Shown in pieces: positions 49,459-58,524 of a stretch of 64,000 nt of DNA. The notes beneath the pieces are model-generated. The model was not told the origin of the DNA. It searched no databases and saw only the letters and a program-made list of their open reading frames with translations. A program made the position numbers and the translations under genes. The first letter of the stretch is position 1, and each line of letters opens with the position of its first letter. Source of the stretch: JAAFIP01 sp031367325 (GTDB lineage: Bacteria > Pseudomonadota > Gammaproteobacteria > Burkholderiales > Burkholderiaceae_C); NCBI GenBank assembly GCA_031367325.1, contig JANLPQ010000027.1, positions 1 to 64,000 of the forward strand, written 5' to 3'.

Positions 49459-50664
49459 GTGAAAATAACCAGCATCGAAACTCTGCGACCCAAAGAGCAC
49501 CCTAACGTGCTCTGGGTTCAAGTTCATACTGATGAAGGCATTACAGGGCTGGGTGAGACTTTTTATGGTGCCGCGTCTGCCGAAGCCTACATTCATGAAT
49601 GGGCTGTCCACAAATTATTGGGCAAGAATCCTTTGCAAATTGACCGTCTTGCCAAAGAGCTCGTTGGCTATCTCGGGTTTCGCAGCTCAGGGGCCGAGGT
49701 ACGTGGAAATTCTGCAATAGACATTGCACTGTGGGACATTTTTGGCAAAGTTACAGGCCAGCCCATATACCAACTATTAGGTGGTCAAACCCGTGAACGT
49801 ATTCGCACCTACAACACGTGCGCTGGTAGTGACTATGTGCGCTCAACTAAACAGCAGTCTGTAAGTAATTGGGGGTTACCAATATCCAAGCCGGGGCGCT
49901 ACGACGATCTCAATGCATTTTTGAACCATGCTGACGAACTAGCCTTGGATTTGCTGGAATCAGGTATTACTGCCATGAAAATATGGCCGTTCGACCCTTA
50001 TGCAGAATCTAGCGACGGCCTTTACATTTCTGGCCCTGACCTTGAAAAAGGCTTGGAGCCCTTTCGCAAAATACGCCAAGCTGTCGGCAACAAGATGGAC
50101 ATCATGGTGGAATTTCATTCCTTGTGGACTCTACCGCCAGCGCTGCAAATTGCCGACCGCTTGGCTGAATTCAATACTTTTTGGCATGAAGACCCCATGA
50201 AGCTGGACAGCATGAGTGGGTTTAAACGCTATGCAGACCGTAGCAAGGCACCACTTTGCGTATCAGAGACATTGGCAATGCGCGGTAGTTTTCTAGACTT
50301 GCTGCGCACCGATGCAGTTGGCGTGGTGATGTTGGATATTTCTTGGTGCGGCGGTCTGTCTGAGGCGCGCAAGATCGCCAGTATGGCGGAGGCGTGGCAT
50401 TTGCCAGTGGCACCACATGACTGTACAGGTCCTGTAGTGCTCACCGCCTCCACCCACTTGTCTCTAAATGCTCCTAACGCACTTATCCAAGAGTCTGTGA
50501 GAGCTTTTTATAACGGCTGGTACAAAGACGCGGTCACAGCGCTGCCCGAAGTGAAAAATGGCTACATCACGGTGCCCCCAGGGCCGGGATTAGGCTTGGA
50601 ATTAGTTCCGGACATTCATAAGGTCATGACGGTCGAATCTCGAATAACCAAGACCGCAAGCTAA
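49459..50664 (+). CDS. Mandelate racemase/enolase-superfamily sugar-acid dehydratase
   Basis: 401-residue enzyme that abstracts a proton alpha to a carboxylate and, in this branch, dehydrates aldonic acids to 2-keto-3-deoxy acids. The capping domain (TDEGITGLGETFYG, then SAIDIALWDIFGK) precedes the barrel. Metal ligands appear as Glu in VEFHS near residue 217, Glu in HEDP near 243 and Glu in SETLA near 269. The His of VEFHS and the His of PHDCTGPV near 319 are likely acid/base residues, as in galactonate dehydratases, although the first metal ligand there is Asp. GTG 49459 has GGGAGG five bases upstream. First gene of the putative sugar operon; exact substrate undecided. Confidence 0.87.
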   Translation: MKITSIETLRPKEHPNVLWVQVHTDEGITGLGETFYGAASAEAYIHEWAVHKLLGKNPLQIDRLAKELVGYLGFRSSGAEVRGNSAIDIALWDIFGKVTGQPIYQLLGGQTRERIRTYNTCAGSDYVRSTKQQSVSNWGLPISKPGRYDDLNAFLNHADELALDLLESGITAMKIWPFDPYAESSDGLYISGPDLEKGLEPFRKIRQAVGNKMDIMVEFHSLWTLPPALQIADRLAEFNTFWHEDPMKLDSMSGFKRYADRSKAPLCVSETLAMRGSFLDLLRTDAVGVVMLDISWCGGLSEARKIASMAEAWHLPVAPHDCTGPVVLTASTHLSLNAPNALIQESVRAFYNGWYKDAVTALPEVKNGYITVPPGPGLGLELVPDIHKVMTVESRITKTAS

Positions 50665-50817
50665 AAATAATTATCAGCAAGGAAGTTTGCGCATCCATGC
50701 TGAATGAATTGACACAGTGATGGAGCATGTGCCTTTCACTGAGTTGATAAAGCGCTAGGAAAAAGTAAGCACACGGCATAGCCGTTTACCCAATTTACAA
50801 CTTAGGAGATTATCTAA

Positions 50818-51798
50818 ATGAAAAAATCCATCATTTCAATGGCTGTTGCCGTCTCACTGGTCACCGCTGTATCCTCTGCATGGGCGCAAAATAAATTGCG
50901 CATCAATATGGTGGTGCACTCGTCGTCCACTAATGCATTTTGGCAACCTGTAAAGCGGGGCATGGAAGATGCGTGCAAGCTTTATAAAGCCGACTGTCAG
51001 CTTATTTTTGCCCAGAAAGAAGGCGACACAGCAAATCAGTTACGCAACTTCCAAACATCTGTGGCTCAAAAAGTGGATGCTATTGTCGTCACCATTACTG
51101 ACAATAAAGCATACGATCAACCTGTTGAAGACGCTGTTAAGCAAGGCATCACTGTACTAGCATTCAATGTGGACGACACCGAAGGTGCCGAAGGTAATAA
51201 ACGTTTGGCATTCGTTGGACAGAGTTTTGTAGATGCGGGCTATGCACTAGAAAAATCTATGGAGCAGCATTACCCTGCTACAGGTCCAATTCATGTATTG
51301 GTAGGAATTTCTGCACCCGGTCAAAACTGGTCAGAATCGCGGGGCAAAGGCGTCATGAAGGCATTGGATGAATTCAAGGCAAAAAATCCAACTCGTCCAT
51401 TAACCTATGAGCGCATTGACTCAGGCACGGACTTAAACATCACTACCCAGCGCGTAACAGCATATCTGGACAAAAATCCAAAAACTAACGCCTACTTTGA
51501 CACAGGCTTTTGGGAGGCGGGTGTTGCTCAGGCACTAAAGTCAAAAAACGTTGCACCTGGAAAGATTACCTTGTCTGGGTTCGACCTGGTCCCTGCTGTG
51601 CTTGACCGCATGGAAGAGGGCTATATTCAAGGCACTGTAGACCAGCAACCGTACCTTCAAGGCTATTTGCCAGTGGCTCAAATTGCCTTGATGAAGCAAT
51701 ACAAACTGTCTGCTTGGGACGTTAATACGGGTAACAGCATCATTACGAAAAAAGATGTTGCAGCCGTACGGGAGCTGTCTGGTAAAGGCTTGCGCTAG
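50818..51798 (+). CDS. Periplasmic sugar-binding protein of an ABC transporter
   Basis: 326-residue exported protein. The signal peptide (MKKSIISMAVAVSLVTAVSSAWA) is cut before QNK. The rest is a type I periplasmic binding fold of the ribose/galactose (Peripla_BP_4) group: VVHSSSTNAFWQPVKRGMEDA, FAQKEGDTANQLRNFQ, VDAIVVTITDNKAYDQPVEDAVKQGI, NVDDTEGAEGNKRLAFVGQ and GTVDQQPYLQGYLPV. ATG has AGGAG at eight bases. It is followed by a hairpin and then the permease and ATPase genes, a usual arrangement that lets the binding protein be made in excess. Confidence 0.93.
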   Translation: MKKSIISMAVAVSLVTAVSSAWAQNKLRINMVVHSSSTNAFWQPVKRGMEDACKLYKADCQLIFAQKEGDTANQLRNFQTSVAQKVDAIVVTITDNKAYDQPVEDAVKQGITVLAFNVDDTEGAEGNKRLAFVGQSFVDAGYALEKSMEQHYPATGPIHVLVGISAPGQNWSESRGKGVMKALDEFKAKNPTRPLTYERIDSGTDLNITTQRVTAYLDKNPKTNAYFDTGFWEAGVAQALKSKNVAPGKITLSGFDLVPAVLDRMEEGYIQGTVDQQPYLQGYLPVAQIALMKQYKLSAWDVNTGNSIITKKDVAAVRELSGKGLR

Positions 51799-51813
51799 TT
51801 AGCAAAAGTCTTT

Positions 51814-51835
51814 GGCGAACCATACCAAGTTCGCC
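51814..51835 (+). terminator. Intercistronic hairpin after the binding-protein gene
   Basis: GGCGAAC and GTTCGCC around an eight-base loop, followed by CCTCCC rather than a T-run. Position between binding protein and permease suggests mRNA stabilisation or partial attenuation rather than full termination. Confidence 0.55.
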
Positions 51836-51858
51836 CCTCCCGGTAATGCAAGGCAACT

Positions 51859-52887
51859 ATGCGCAAACTATTACAGTCCGTTTTTTCCAGGCCAGAGATG
51901 GGGGCCTTGCTGATGCTCATCGCGTTGACTTTATTCTTTGAGATATTGCCGCGCGTTACGCAAGGCCAAGCATGGACTTTTATCAACGAAAACAACTTGC
52001 GCAATTTACTAAGCGTACTTCCAGAATTAGGACTCATCACTATTGGAGTAACACTGTTGCTGATTGTCAAAGAATTTGATCTTTCGGTAGGTTCATTGTC
52101 AGCGCTCACGCCCGTACTGATGTTTGAAATGATGAACGAGGGAAGTCGGTTGCTAAACTTCGGCGTTGGGCCGTGGGTTGCCATACCACTTGCACTGGCA
52201 GTTGCGGCAGGCGTTGGTTACCTCAATGGGTGGATAACTTTGAAATTTAAAATCCATTCGTTTGTTACCACACTGGGCATGCTCTTTGTTGTGCGCAGTC
52301 TGGCGGTAGTGGTTACCGACGGCTTCCCGCCATCAACTCCGGCGCTGGCTCCCATTTTATTATCACAAACAACTGTTTTGGGGATGAGCTTGCCGCTTTG
52401 GATATTTGGTTTTGTAGCAGTGCTGGCAGCCATTTTGCTCGGCAAGACCAACTTTGGTAATTGGATGTATGCAACAGGTGGCGACGAGGGGTCCACGCAT
52501 TGTGTAGGAGTTAAAACAGACCGTGTCAAATTAATCACGTTCATGATGTGCTCCGTGCTGGCAGGCTTGTCCGGAATTTTGGTAGCTTTGCGCATGGCAA
52601 CTGCCACCCCTAGTTCTGGTGACGGTGCTGAACTAGAGGCTTTGGCCGCCACCGTTATTGGTGGGGCATCTTTGCAAGGTGGTATAGGAACTATCGTCGG
52701 CGCTATTGTTGGCACAGCCATTATTCGGTCCATCGATGTCGGTTTGATTGTTGCCCGCGTGGATTCTAATTGGTTTAAATTTGCCGTTGGTGCGCTGCTG
52801 ATTATTGCTGTGATCTTTAATACCCAGATACGCCAATGGGCTCGAAAAATTAAAATTGAAGTCAAGGCAACTGAGGACGGGAAGTAG
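51859..52887 (+). CDS. Sugar ABC transporter permease (RbsC-like)
   Basis: 342-residue inner-membrane protein with about eight to ten hydrophobic helices. It contains the family motifs GVTLLLIVKEFDLSVGS in the third helix region and EALAATVIGGASLQGGIGT near residue 259, the ATPase-contact segment of ribose/xylose-type permeases. The stop is two bases before the ATPase start. It presumably forms a homodimer in the membrane channel fed by the upstream binding protein. Confidence 0.93.
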   Translation: MRKLLQSVFSRPEMGALLMLIALTLFFEILPRVTQGQAWTFINENNLRNLLSVLPELGLITIGVTLLLIVKEFDLSVGSLSALTPVLMFEMMNEGSRLLNFGVGPWVAIPLALAVAAGVGYLNGWITLKFKIHSFVTTLGMLFVVRSLAVVVTDGFPPSTPALAPILLSQTTVLGMSLPLWIFGFVAVLAAILLGKTNFGNWMYATGGDEGSTHCVGVKTDRVKLITFMMCSVLAGLSGILVALRMATATPSSGDGAELEALAATVIGGASLQGGIGTIVGAIVGTAIIRSIDVGLIVARVDSNWFKFAVGALLIIAVIFNTQIRQWARKIKIEVKATEDGK

Positions 52888-52889
52888 AT

Positions 52890-53645
52890 ATGGCCGCAGA
52901 AAACTCACCGCTTATTCCCGTTATATCCTGCCGCGGACTAGATAAGTGGTACGCAGGAGTTCACGCGCTGAAACTGGTGGACTTGGATATTTATCAAGGA
53001 GAAATTATCGGCCTAGTGGGAGACAACGGCGCCGGCAAGTCCACGTTGATTAACATTCTGTCAGGCGCTCACCCCCCGGATGCTGGAGAGATTCTGGTGG
53101 AGGGTCATGTGGTCAAGATTGACTCCACTCGCAAGGCGATTGATCTTGGTATTGAGACGATATACCAGCATACTGCCATGGTTCAGACATTGAGCATAGC
53201 GCGCAACATTTTCTTGGGACGAGAAATAGTGTCTTTCCATGTAGGTGGGTTAGGGTGGATTAACCACAGCAAGATGCGCTCCGAGGCTACGCGCGCCTTG
53301 GCTTTGGTAGGTCAAGAGGCACGTTCACCAGATGCCATTATTGGTGAGCTTTCTGGTGGACAGCGTCAGGGTGTGGCCATTGCTCGGGCAATGTACTTCA
53401 AGTCCAAAGTGATGATCTTGGATGAGCCAACCAACCATCTGGCGGTGAAAGAGATTAACCGAGTGCTTGACTTTGTGCGCCAACTTAAAGAGCAGGGCGT
53501 TACTGTCATTTTTATTAGCCATAATATTTACCATGTCTATCCCATATGTGACCGCATTGTGATGATGGCACGCGGCGCAAAAGTTTTGGATACCCCTAAA
53601 AGCGGCACTTCCATTGACGACATTCACGCTAAGCTAGGTGCATGA
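52890..53645 (+). CDS. Sugar ABC transporter ATPase with a single nucleotide-binding domain
   Basis: 251-residue ATPase. Walker A GDNGAGKST near residue 45, Q-loop in IYQHTAMVQTLSIARNIFLG, signature LSGGQRQG near 152, Walker B VMILDEPTNHLAV and a switch His in FISHN. Most ribose-type systems use a 500-residue fused double ATPase; this is the single-domain form, which must act as a homodimer. Spacing to the permease gene is two bases, and the end overlaps a possible upstream start of the SDR gene. Confidence 0.92.
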   Translation: MAAENSPLIPVISCRGLDKWYAGVHALKLVDLDIYQGEIIGLVGDNGAGKSTLINILSGAHPPDAGEILVEGHVVKIDSTRKAIDLGIETIYQHTAMVQTLSIARNIFLGREIVSFHVGGLGWINHSKMRSEATRALALVGQEARSPDAIIGELSGGQRQGVAIARAMYFKSKVMILDEPTNHLAVKEINRVLDFVRQLKEQGVTVIFISHNIYHVYPICDRIVMMARGAKVLDTPKSGTSIDDIHAKLGA

Positions 53646-53673
53646 CAAAAATTCTTTGGAAAGAAATAAGCTT

Positions 53674-54411
53674 ATGAAAACTGCAGTGACGCTGGCTGGA
53701 AAGACGGTATTGCTTACTGGCGCGCTAGGATCGTTAGGAAGAGCACAGGCCACGGCTTTAGCCCAAGCGGGGGCTCAACTTTACCTAGTTGACCGTCCAA
53801 ATTTCGCGTCTGAGGGCGAGGCGTTTGCAGCGCAGCTTGGGGTAGCAAAATACATTGGGCAGGACTTGAGTTTGCTTGCCGACGCTAGGGCTCGGTTTGC
53901 CGAACTGGATGTTGACATACTAATTAACAATGCTGCGCTGATTATTAACCGTCCTTTTGAAGAGTTCTCACTGCAAGAATATGAGGACCAGATTCGCGTA
54001 AATTCTTCTGCTGCGTTTGCACTAACGCAAGCTTGTGCAGCCGCCATGAAACGAAAAGGCTACGGCAAAATTATAAACTTTTGCTCCTTGACACTGAACG
54101 GTCGATGGGACGGGTACGTTCCTTATGTTGCATCTAAAGGTGCAATGCTCGGGCTGACCAAGTCACTCGCACGGGAGCTGGGGCCACACGGAATCCGAGT
54201 TAACGCTGTGTCACCAGGCGCTGTGGTATCAGATGCAGAAGCACGGGTGTTTGGCGATCGACTGCAACAATATAACGACTGGATTATTGAAAACCAGTGC
54301 ATCAAGTCACGCATTCAACCTGACCATATTGCAGACTTGGTTTTGTTTCTGTGCTCGCCAGCTTCAGACATGATTACCGGACAGAACTTAGCAATTGATG
54401 GTGGCTGGTAG
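53674..54411 (+). CDS. SDR-family dehydrogenase
   Basis: 245-residue NAD(P)-dependent short-chain dehydrogenase. The cofactor motif is TGALGSLGRAQA near residues 15-26, then NNAAL near 82. The catalytic Ser is in NFCSLTLNG and the YxxxK pair in YVASKGAM near 150. The end GQNLAIDGGW is typical. The acidic residue after the second strand (VDRPN) favours NAD. ATG 53674 has GGAAAG nearby; ATG 53638 would overlap the ATPase gene. In this operon it probably oxidises the sugar to its lactone, with the lactonase gene next. Confidence 0.9.
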   Translation: MKTAVTLAGKTVLLTGALGSLGRAQATALAQAGAQLYLVDRPNFASEGEAFAAQLGVAKYIGQDLSLLADARARFAELDVDILINNAALIINRPFEEFSLQEYEDQIRVNSSAAFALTQACAAAMKRKGYGKIINFCSLTLNGRWDGYVPYVASKGAMLGLTKSLARELGPHGIRVNAVSPGAVVSDAEARVFGDRLQQYNDWIIENQCIKSRIQPDHIADLVLFLCSPASDMITGQNLAIDGGW

Positions 54412-54421
54412 GGTAGTAACC

Positions 54422-55321
54422 ATGGCCCAGGCAGATCTGCGCTGCGTTGTAGCGGCTGGCGACCGAGTGGGTGAAAGCCCGGTGTGGTCGAAAACGGATG
54501 GCAGCGTGTATTGGACAGATGTATGTCGATTTTTAGTGCATCAATTTGCTGTTAGCGACGAAACTTTTCGAACTTGGATATTTGATGAGCCTGTGGTGGC
54601 GTTATCGCTGAGCAGTGAGCCGGGTCGTTGGCTTGTAGCGCTTGGGTCGCGCCTAATATGGTGGTGGCCCACAACTGACCGCCGTGTTGACCACGGTTTT
54701 GTGTTGCCTGGCTATCCCCACGTACGCCTTAATGATGGCCGGGCTGACCCAATGGGTAACTTTTGGATAGGCTCAATGCGCAACAACCTTATGCCAAACG
54801 GCGACTTGACCAGTGCGGGTGGTACCGATGGCGTGATGTACCGTATCAGCCCCGCCGGGCTGGTTAGCGAACACATTAAAGGCCTGGGCATTTCGAACAC
54901 CGTGTGCTGGAGCCCGGATGGAGGCACTTTCTACACTGCCGATACATTAGCCAACGCAGTGTGGGCCTATACATTTGATGTGCGCAATGCAACACTAGGG
55001 CAGCGCCGCAATTTTTTGATCGACCACAGCGAAGGTCTGCCCGATGGGTCGGCTATGGATGCAGCTGGCTACTTGTGGAACTGTCGGTTTGGTGGCGGCA
55101 GTGTAGTGCGGGTGGCGCCAGACGGCAGCATAGACCGCATCGTTCGTTTGCCGGTGCTAGACATTACATCGGCATGCTTTGGTGGCCATGACTTAAAAAC
55201 CTTGTTCATAACTTCTGCAGCTGTACTACACCATTCGGGCGAAAGACTAGCGGGGTCTTTGTGGGCTCTTGCATGTGACACTCCCGGACTTGCAGCCAAC
55301 AAGGTTAAGATTACAGTGTGA
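54422..55321 (+). CDS. SMP-30/gluconolactonase-family lactonase
   Basis: 299-residue six-bladed beta-propeller enzyme that hydrolyses sugar lactones with a divalent metal. The metal-binding Glu is in GESPVW near residue 17; RLNDGRADPMGNFWIGSM, GISNTVCWSPDG and GLPDGSAMDAAGYLWNC hold the usual Asn and Asp ligands. ATG 54422 is preferred; ATG 54395 overlaps the SDR gene. Its end overlaps the epimerase start by four bases. It would act after the dehydrogenase and before the dehydratase. Confidence 0.9.
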   Translation: MAQADLRCVVAAGDRVGESPVWSKTDGSVYWTDVCRFLVHQFAVSDETFRTWIFDEPVVALSLSSEPGRWLVALGSRLIWWWPTTDRRVDHGFVLPGYPHVRLNDGRADPMGNFWIGSMRNNLMPNGDLTSAGGTDGVMYRISPAGLVSEHIKGLGISNTVCWSPDGGTFYTADTLANAVWAYTFDVRNATLGQRRNFLIDHSEGLPDGSAMDAAGYLWNCRFGGGSVVRVAPDGSIDRIVRLPVLDITSACFGGHDLKTLFITSAAVLHHSGERLAGSLWALACDTPGLAANKVKITV

Positions 55322-56250
55322 GTACCTTGCATGAACAGCCCTTGATCGTGCTGCGAGACGACTACGCCGAGGTAGGTGTAGCGCCGGCTTGGGGCGGTGC
55401 ACTGACATGGTACAACTGGCTGTCTGGCGCGAATAACCAAAGAACACCAATATTGCGGCCATGGAACCCCGAGGGGAATGAAACACCTGATCCATTTAGT
55501 TTAGCTAGCAACGTGATGGTTCCATGGTGCAACCGAATAGGTGGCGACGGCTTCATGTTTGAGGGGCGCTATTACCCAGTCAAACCCAACCTGGCCAACG
55601 AAGCTTTTGCAATACACGGCAACGGCTTTTCGTCTGCATGGACAGTCGCGCAACTGCAGTCCACCAAAGTGCAAATGACTTTAGAAAGCAGCACGCTTGC
55701 TGCGTTTGTGTACAAAGCGCAGCTGAGCTACGAATTAAAGGCTGGTGCGCTGTGTATGACGCTAGCAGTTACTAATTGTGCTGATGAAGCTGCGCCATAC
55801 GGGTTTGGATTTCACCCGTGGTTTGCCAGGCAGCACGATACACAGCTGCAATTCGATTCGGAATTTTATTGGACAGAATCTAAAGATTTTTTGCCCTTGG
55901 ACCGCATAGCATGTTCTACCAGCGACGTACGCGACTTCAGGTCCATGCGGCCCGTGCCTGATAGCTGGACTAACACAGCTTACGAGGGATGGAACCACAA
56001 TGCAACTGTGTACACCCCTAGCCTGGAAACGATGGTTCATATTGAAGCGTCAGACTCGCTTGGCAACTTAATGGTCTACAGCCCAAACGCAGCAGCTAAT
56101 TTTGTGTGCGTTGAACCCATGTCCCACCTACCTAATGCACACAGGATGTCTGGTTTGGCAAAAGGGGCTGATCTGAACCGTCTTGAGAAAGGCCAAACTC
56201 TTGAGGGATCTATCTGGATACGCCCAAGCCGTACTAGCTGTGGGCGATGA
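55318..56250 (+). CDS. Aldose 1-epimerase (mutarotase) family protein
   Basis: 310-residue galactose-mutarotase-fold enzyme interconverting alpha and beta sugar anomers. AIHGNGF and GFHPWF supply the catalytic His residues, and CVEPMSH near residue 262 the catalytic Glu; APAWGGAL lies at the N-terminus. The GTG start overlaps the lactonase stop (GTGA). It closes the sugar operon, providing the right anomer to the dehydrogenase. Confidence 0.9.
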   Translation: MSTLHEQPLIVLRDDYAEVGVAPAWGGALTWYNWLSGANNQRTPILRPWNPEGNETPDPFSLASNVMVPWCNRIGGDGFMFEGRYYPVKPNLANEAFAIHGNGFSSAWTVAQLQSTKVQMTLESSTLAAFVYKAQLSYELKAGALCMTLAVTNCADEAAPYGFGFHPWFARQHDTQLQFDSEFYWTESKDFLPLDRIACSTSDVRDFRSMRPVPDSWTNTAYEGWNHNATVYTPSLETMVHIEASDSLGNLMVYSPNAAANFVCVEPMSHLPNAHRMSGLAKGADLNRLEKGQTLEGSIWIRPSRTSCGR

Positions 56251-56302
56251 TAGTTGCACTGAAGTCAGTACCGGCTAATTCTGGGTAGGCCCTTATGTAA
56301 GC

Positions 56303-57214
56303 CTAAGCTTTCACATGCATGGCAAAAAATGCCATCGTTCGCTCCCACGCTTGCTTAGCTGCAGCGGCGTCAAAACGCGGGGTGGTGTCGTTGTTAAACC
56401 CATGCTGTGTACCCGCATAGGTATGCGCCTCGTACTTTGCGCCAGCGCCTTTTAACGCGGCCTCGTACGCAGGCCAAGCCGTGTTGATCCGCTCGTCCAC
56501 ACCTGCAAAGTGAATTTGCAATGGCGATTTCACCTTGGCTGCATCTGTCGCCGCTGGATGGTTGCCATAAAACGGCACCGACGCTGCCAAATCAGGCACG
56601 CGGGTAGACAGCATGTGAGCTATGCCGCCGCCATAGCAAAAGCCTGTCACGCCTATCTTGCCTGTCGTATCAGCCCGCGCTTTAAGCCAGCCCATGGCCG
56701 CTACAAAGTCTTCGCTGGTTTTCTTTTGGTCTAGCTTGGCAAACGCCTCGCGTGCTTTGTCTTCATCACCCGGGTAGCCGCCCAGCGGGGTCAGCGCATC
56801 GGGCGCAAACGCCATGTAGCCGTCTAGCGCAATGCGGCGAGTAATGTCTTCAATATGTGGGTTAAGGCCACGGTTTTCATGCACTACCAAAACGGTGGGC
56901 AGCTTGGCCGTGCCCGCACTGGCTGGGCGAGCCAAGTAGCCCTTTACCGTGCCTGTGCCTTGCGGTGACTCAAAGCTGACCGTTTCAATCTTTAGCCGCT
57001 TGTCGTCTTTGGGCACCACCTGGCCGCGTGCAAAGTCAGGGCTTAGCGCGGCTAGCAGGCCAGCAGCGGTGACGCCCGCCTTGGCAAACTTCTCGGCTCC
57101 ACGCAAAAAGCCGCGCCGGTCAATACCGCCGTGCACATACGCGTCAAACAACACCAGCAGCTCTTGGTCAAAATCTTTTGCGGTAAGGCGGGGTGAAGAA
57201 GTTGTCATGGTCAT
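56303..57214 (-). CDS. Dienelactone hydrolase-family protein with Tat-like signal
   Basis: 303-residue alpha/beta-hydrolase. The N-terminal part has RRGFLRGAEKF followed by a hydrophobic Ala/Leu stretch, resembling a twin-arginine signal although it starts about residue 37. The catalytic Cys is in GFCYGGG near residue 191, with Asp in FAGVDERI and His in GTQHGF near 271; VHENRGLNPHIED matches the oxyanion region. Natural substrate unknown. It is transcribed convergently with the sugar operon and divergently from the next gene. Confidence 0.88.
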   Translation of the reverse strand: MTMTTSSPRLTAKDFDQELLVLFDAYVHGGIDRRGFLRGAEKFAKAGVTAAGLLAALSPDFARGQVVPKDDKRLKIETVSFESPQGTGTVKGYLARPASAGTAKLPTVLVVHENRGLNPHIEDITRRIALDGYMAFAPDALTPLGGYPGDEDKAREAFAKLDQKKTSEDFVAAMGWLKARADTTGKIGVTGFCYGGGIAHMLSTRVPDLAASVPFYGNHPAATDAAKVKSPLQIHFAGVDERINTAWPAYEAALKGAGAKYEAHTYAGTQHGFNNDTTPRFDAAAAKQAWERTMAFFAMHVKA

Positions 57215-57371
57215 GGCGATGCGTCCTGTAAATATTGCAGCTTATCGCTAAGTTTGATCAAAATCAATCATTGTGGGTTTTCTATTGCAACTGCGTAACA
57301 ACAGTGTAAATTTAGTACTAAGTATTGCTTTATTACGTTAACATTTCTTAATTGCTTTAAGAGAAGTAATT

Positions 57372-58478
57372 ATGATTAAAACTATCGCATTCGCTGCAAT
57401 ATGTGTCGGTACGGGTTTAGCCCATGCCCAAGACAAATGGGTAGTGGGACAGTCCGCACCGCTGTCAGGCGGCAACGCCAAATTTGGCCAAGACATTCGC
57501 GATGGTGCCCAAGCGTACTTTGCTACGCTCAACGCCAAGGGCGGTGTGCAAGGCCGCAGTATTGAGCTGGTAAGTTTGGACGATAAAAACGACCGCAAAC
57601 TTGCCGGGGAGAACGCTAAAACTTTGTTGGCTAACAAGGACATAGTGGCGTTATTTGGCTTTGCCTCAGCCACCCTTAGCCTAGATGCTTTGCCCCAAGC
57701 AGAGAGCAAAGAAGTGCCCTTCTTCGCACCTTTTTCAGGTGCTAACGCGGTGCGAGGCAACAGCCCGGTGCTGTTTACGCTGCGCGCCTCGTACGAAGAA
57801 GAATTGCAGAAAATGCTTAATTTTTGGACCAACTTGGGCCTGACCAGCGTGGTGGTAGTGCACTACAACGACGAAGTGGGCAAGCAAAACTTAGCTGTGG
57901 TTAGCGAATATCTTAAGAAAATCAATCTGGTACCCAAAGCGCTGGCCCTTAACCGCAATGCCGCGGTGGGCAAAGCCGAGGTGCAGGCATTGCTGGCTCT
58001 GCAACCCTCCGTCATCATTAATACGGTGCTATCAGGCCCAGCAGCGCAGCTGCAAAAAGACCTGGTGGGTATGAACCGCATCATTCCCGCGTCTAGTTTG
58101 TCGTTTGTGGGAGCTGATCAATTTATCACTGCAGCAGGCCCTGCCAGTGCGGGCGTATCTATTACCCAAGTGGTGCCTAACGCCAACTCTCAGCTACCAG
58201 CCGTGCGCGAGTGTGCCAAGGCGCTAGAGCTGGCGGGCAGCAAAACACCCATGAACTCTACCCAGCTAGAGGCTTGCCTGGGCGCCAAGGTGCTGGCCGA
58301 GGGCATTCGCCGTGCGCGCAAGCCCGTGACCGCACAAACTGTGTTGGCAGCGCTAAGCAACTTAGGCGCGTATGACCTAGGTGGCTATAAAATCAGCTTT
58401 GCACCCGGCGCACAGCACGGTAGCAAGTTTGTAGAGCTGGCCATGGTCACGCGAGAGGGCAAACTGTCTAGTCGTTGA
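57372..58478 (+). CDS. Branched-chain amino acid-type ABC substrate-binding protein
   Basis: 368-residue exported protein. Signal peptide MIKTIAFAAICVGTGLAHA. The mature part has the LivJ/Peripla_BP_6 fold: GQSAPLSGGNAKFGQDIRDGAQAYF, VSLDDKNDRKLAGENAKTLL and VVVHYNDEVGKQNLAV. Ligands of this group are amino acids, urea or aromatic acids. No permease or ATPase genes adjoin it, so it is an orphan that must share a transporter encoded elsewhere or serve a sensor. Confidence 0.88.
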   Translation: MIKTIAFAAICVGTGLAHAQDKWVVGQSAPLSGGNAKFGQDIRDGAQAYFATLNAKGGVQGRSIELVSLDDKNDRKLAGENAKTLLANKDIVALFGFASATLSLDALPQAESKEVPFFAPFSGANAVRGNSPVLFTLRASYEEELQKMLNFWTNLGLTSVVVVHYNDEVGKQNLAVVSEYLKKINLVPKALALNRNAAVGKAEVQALLALQPSVIINTVLSGPAAQLQKDLVGMNRIIPASSLSFVGADQFITAAGPASAGVSITQVVPNANSQLPAVRECAKALELAGSKTPMNSTQLEACLGAKVLAEGIRRARKPVTAQTVLAALSNLGAYDLGGYKISFAPGAQHGSKFVELAMVTREGKLSSR

Positions 58479-58524
58479 CTTTTTTGCGTCGGGTCGTCCT
58501 TTAGCTACTAGATACTAAGTGAAT

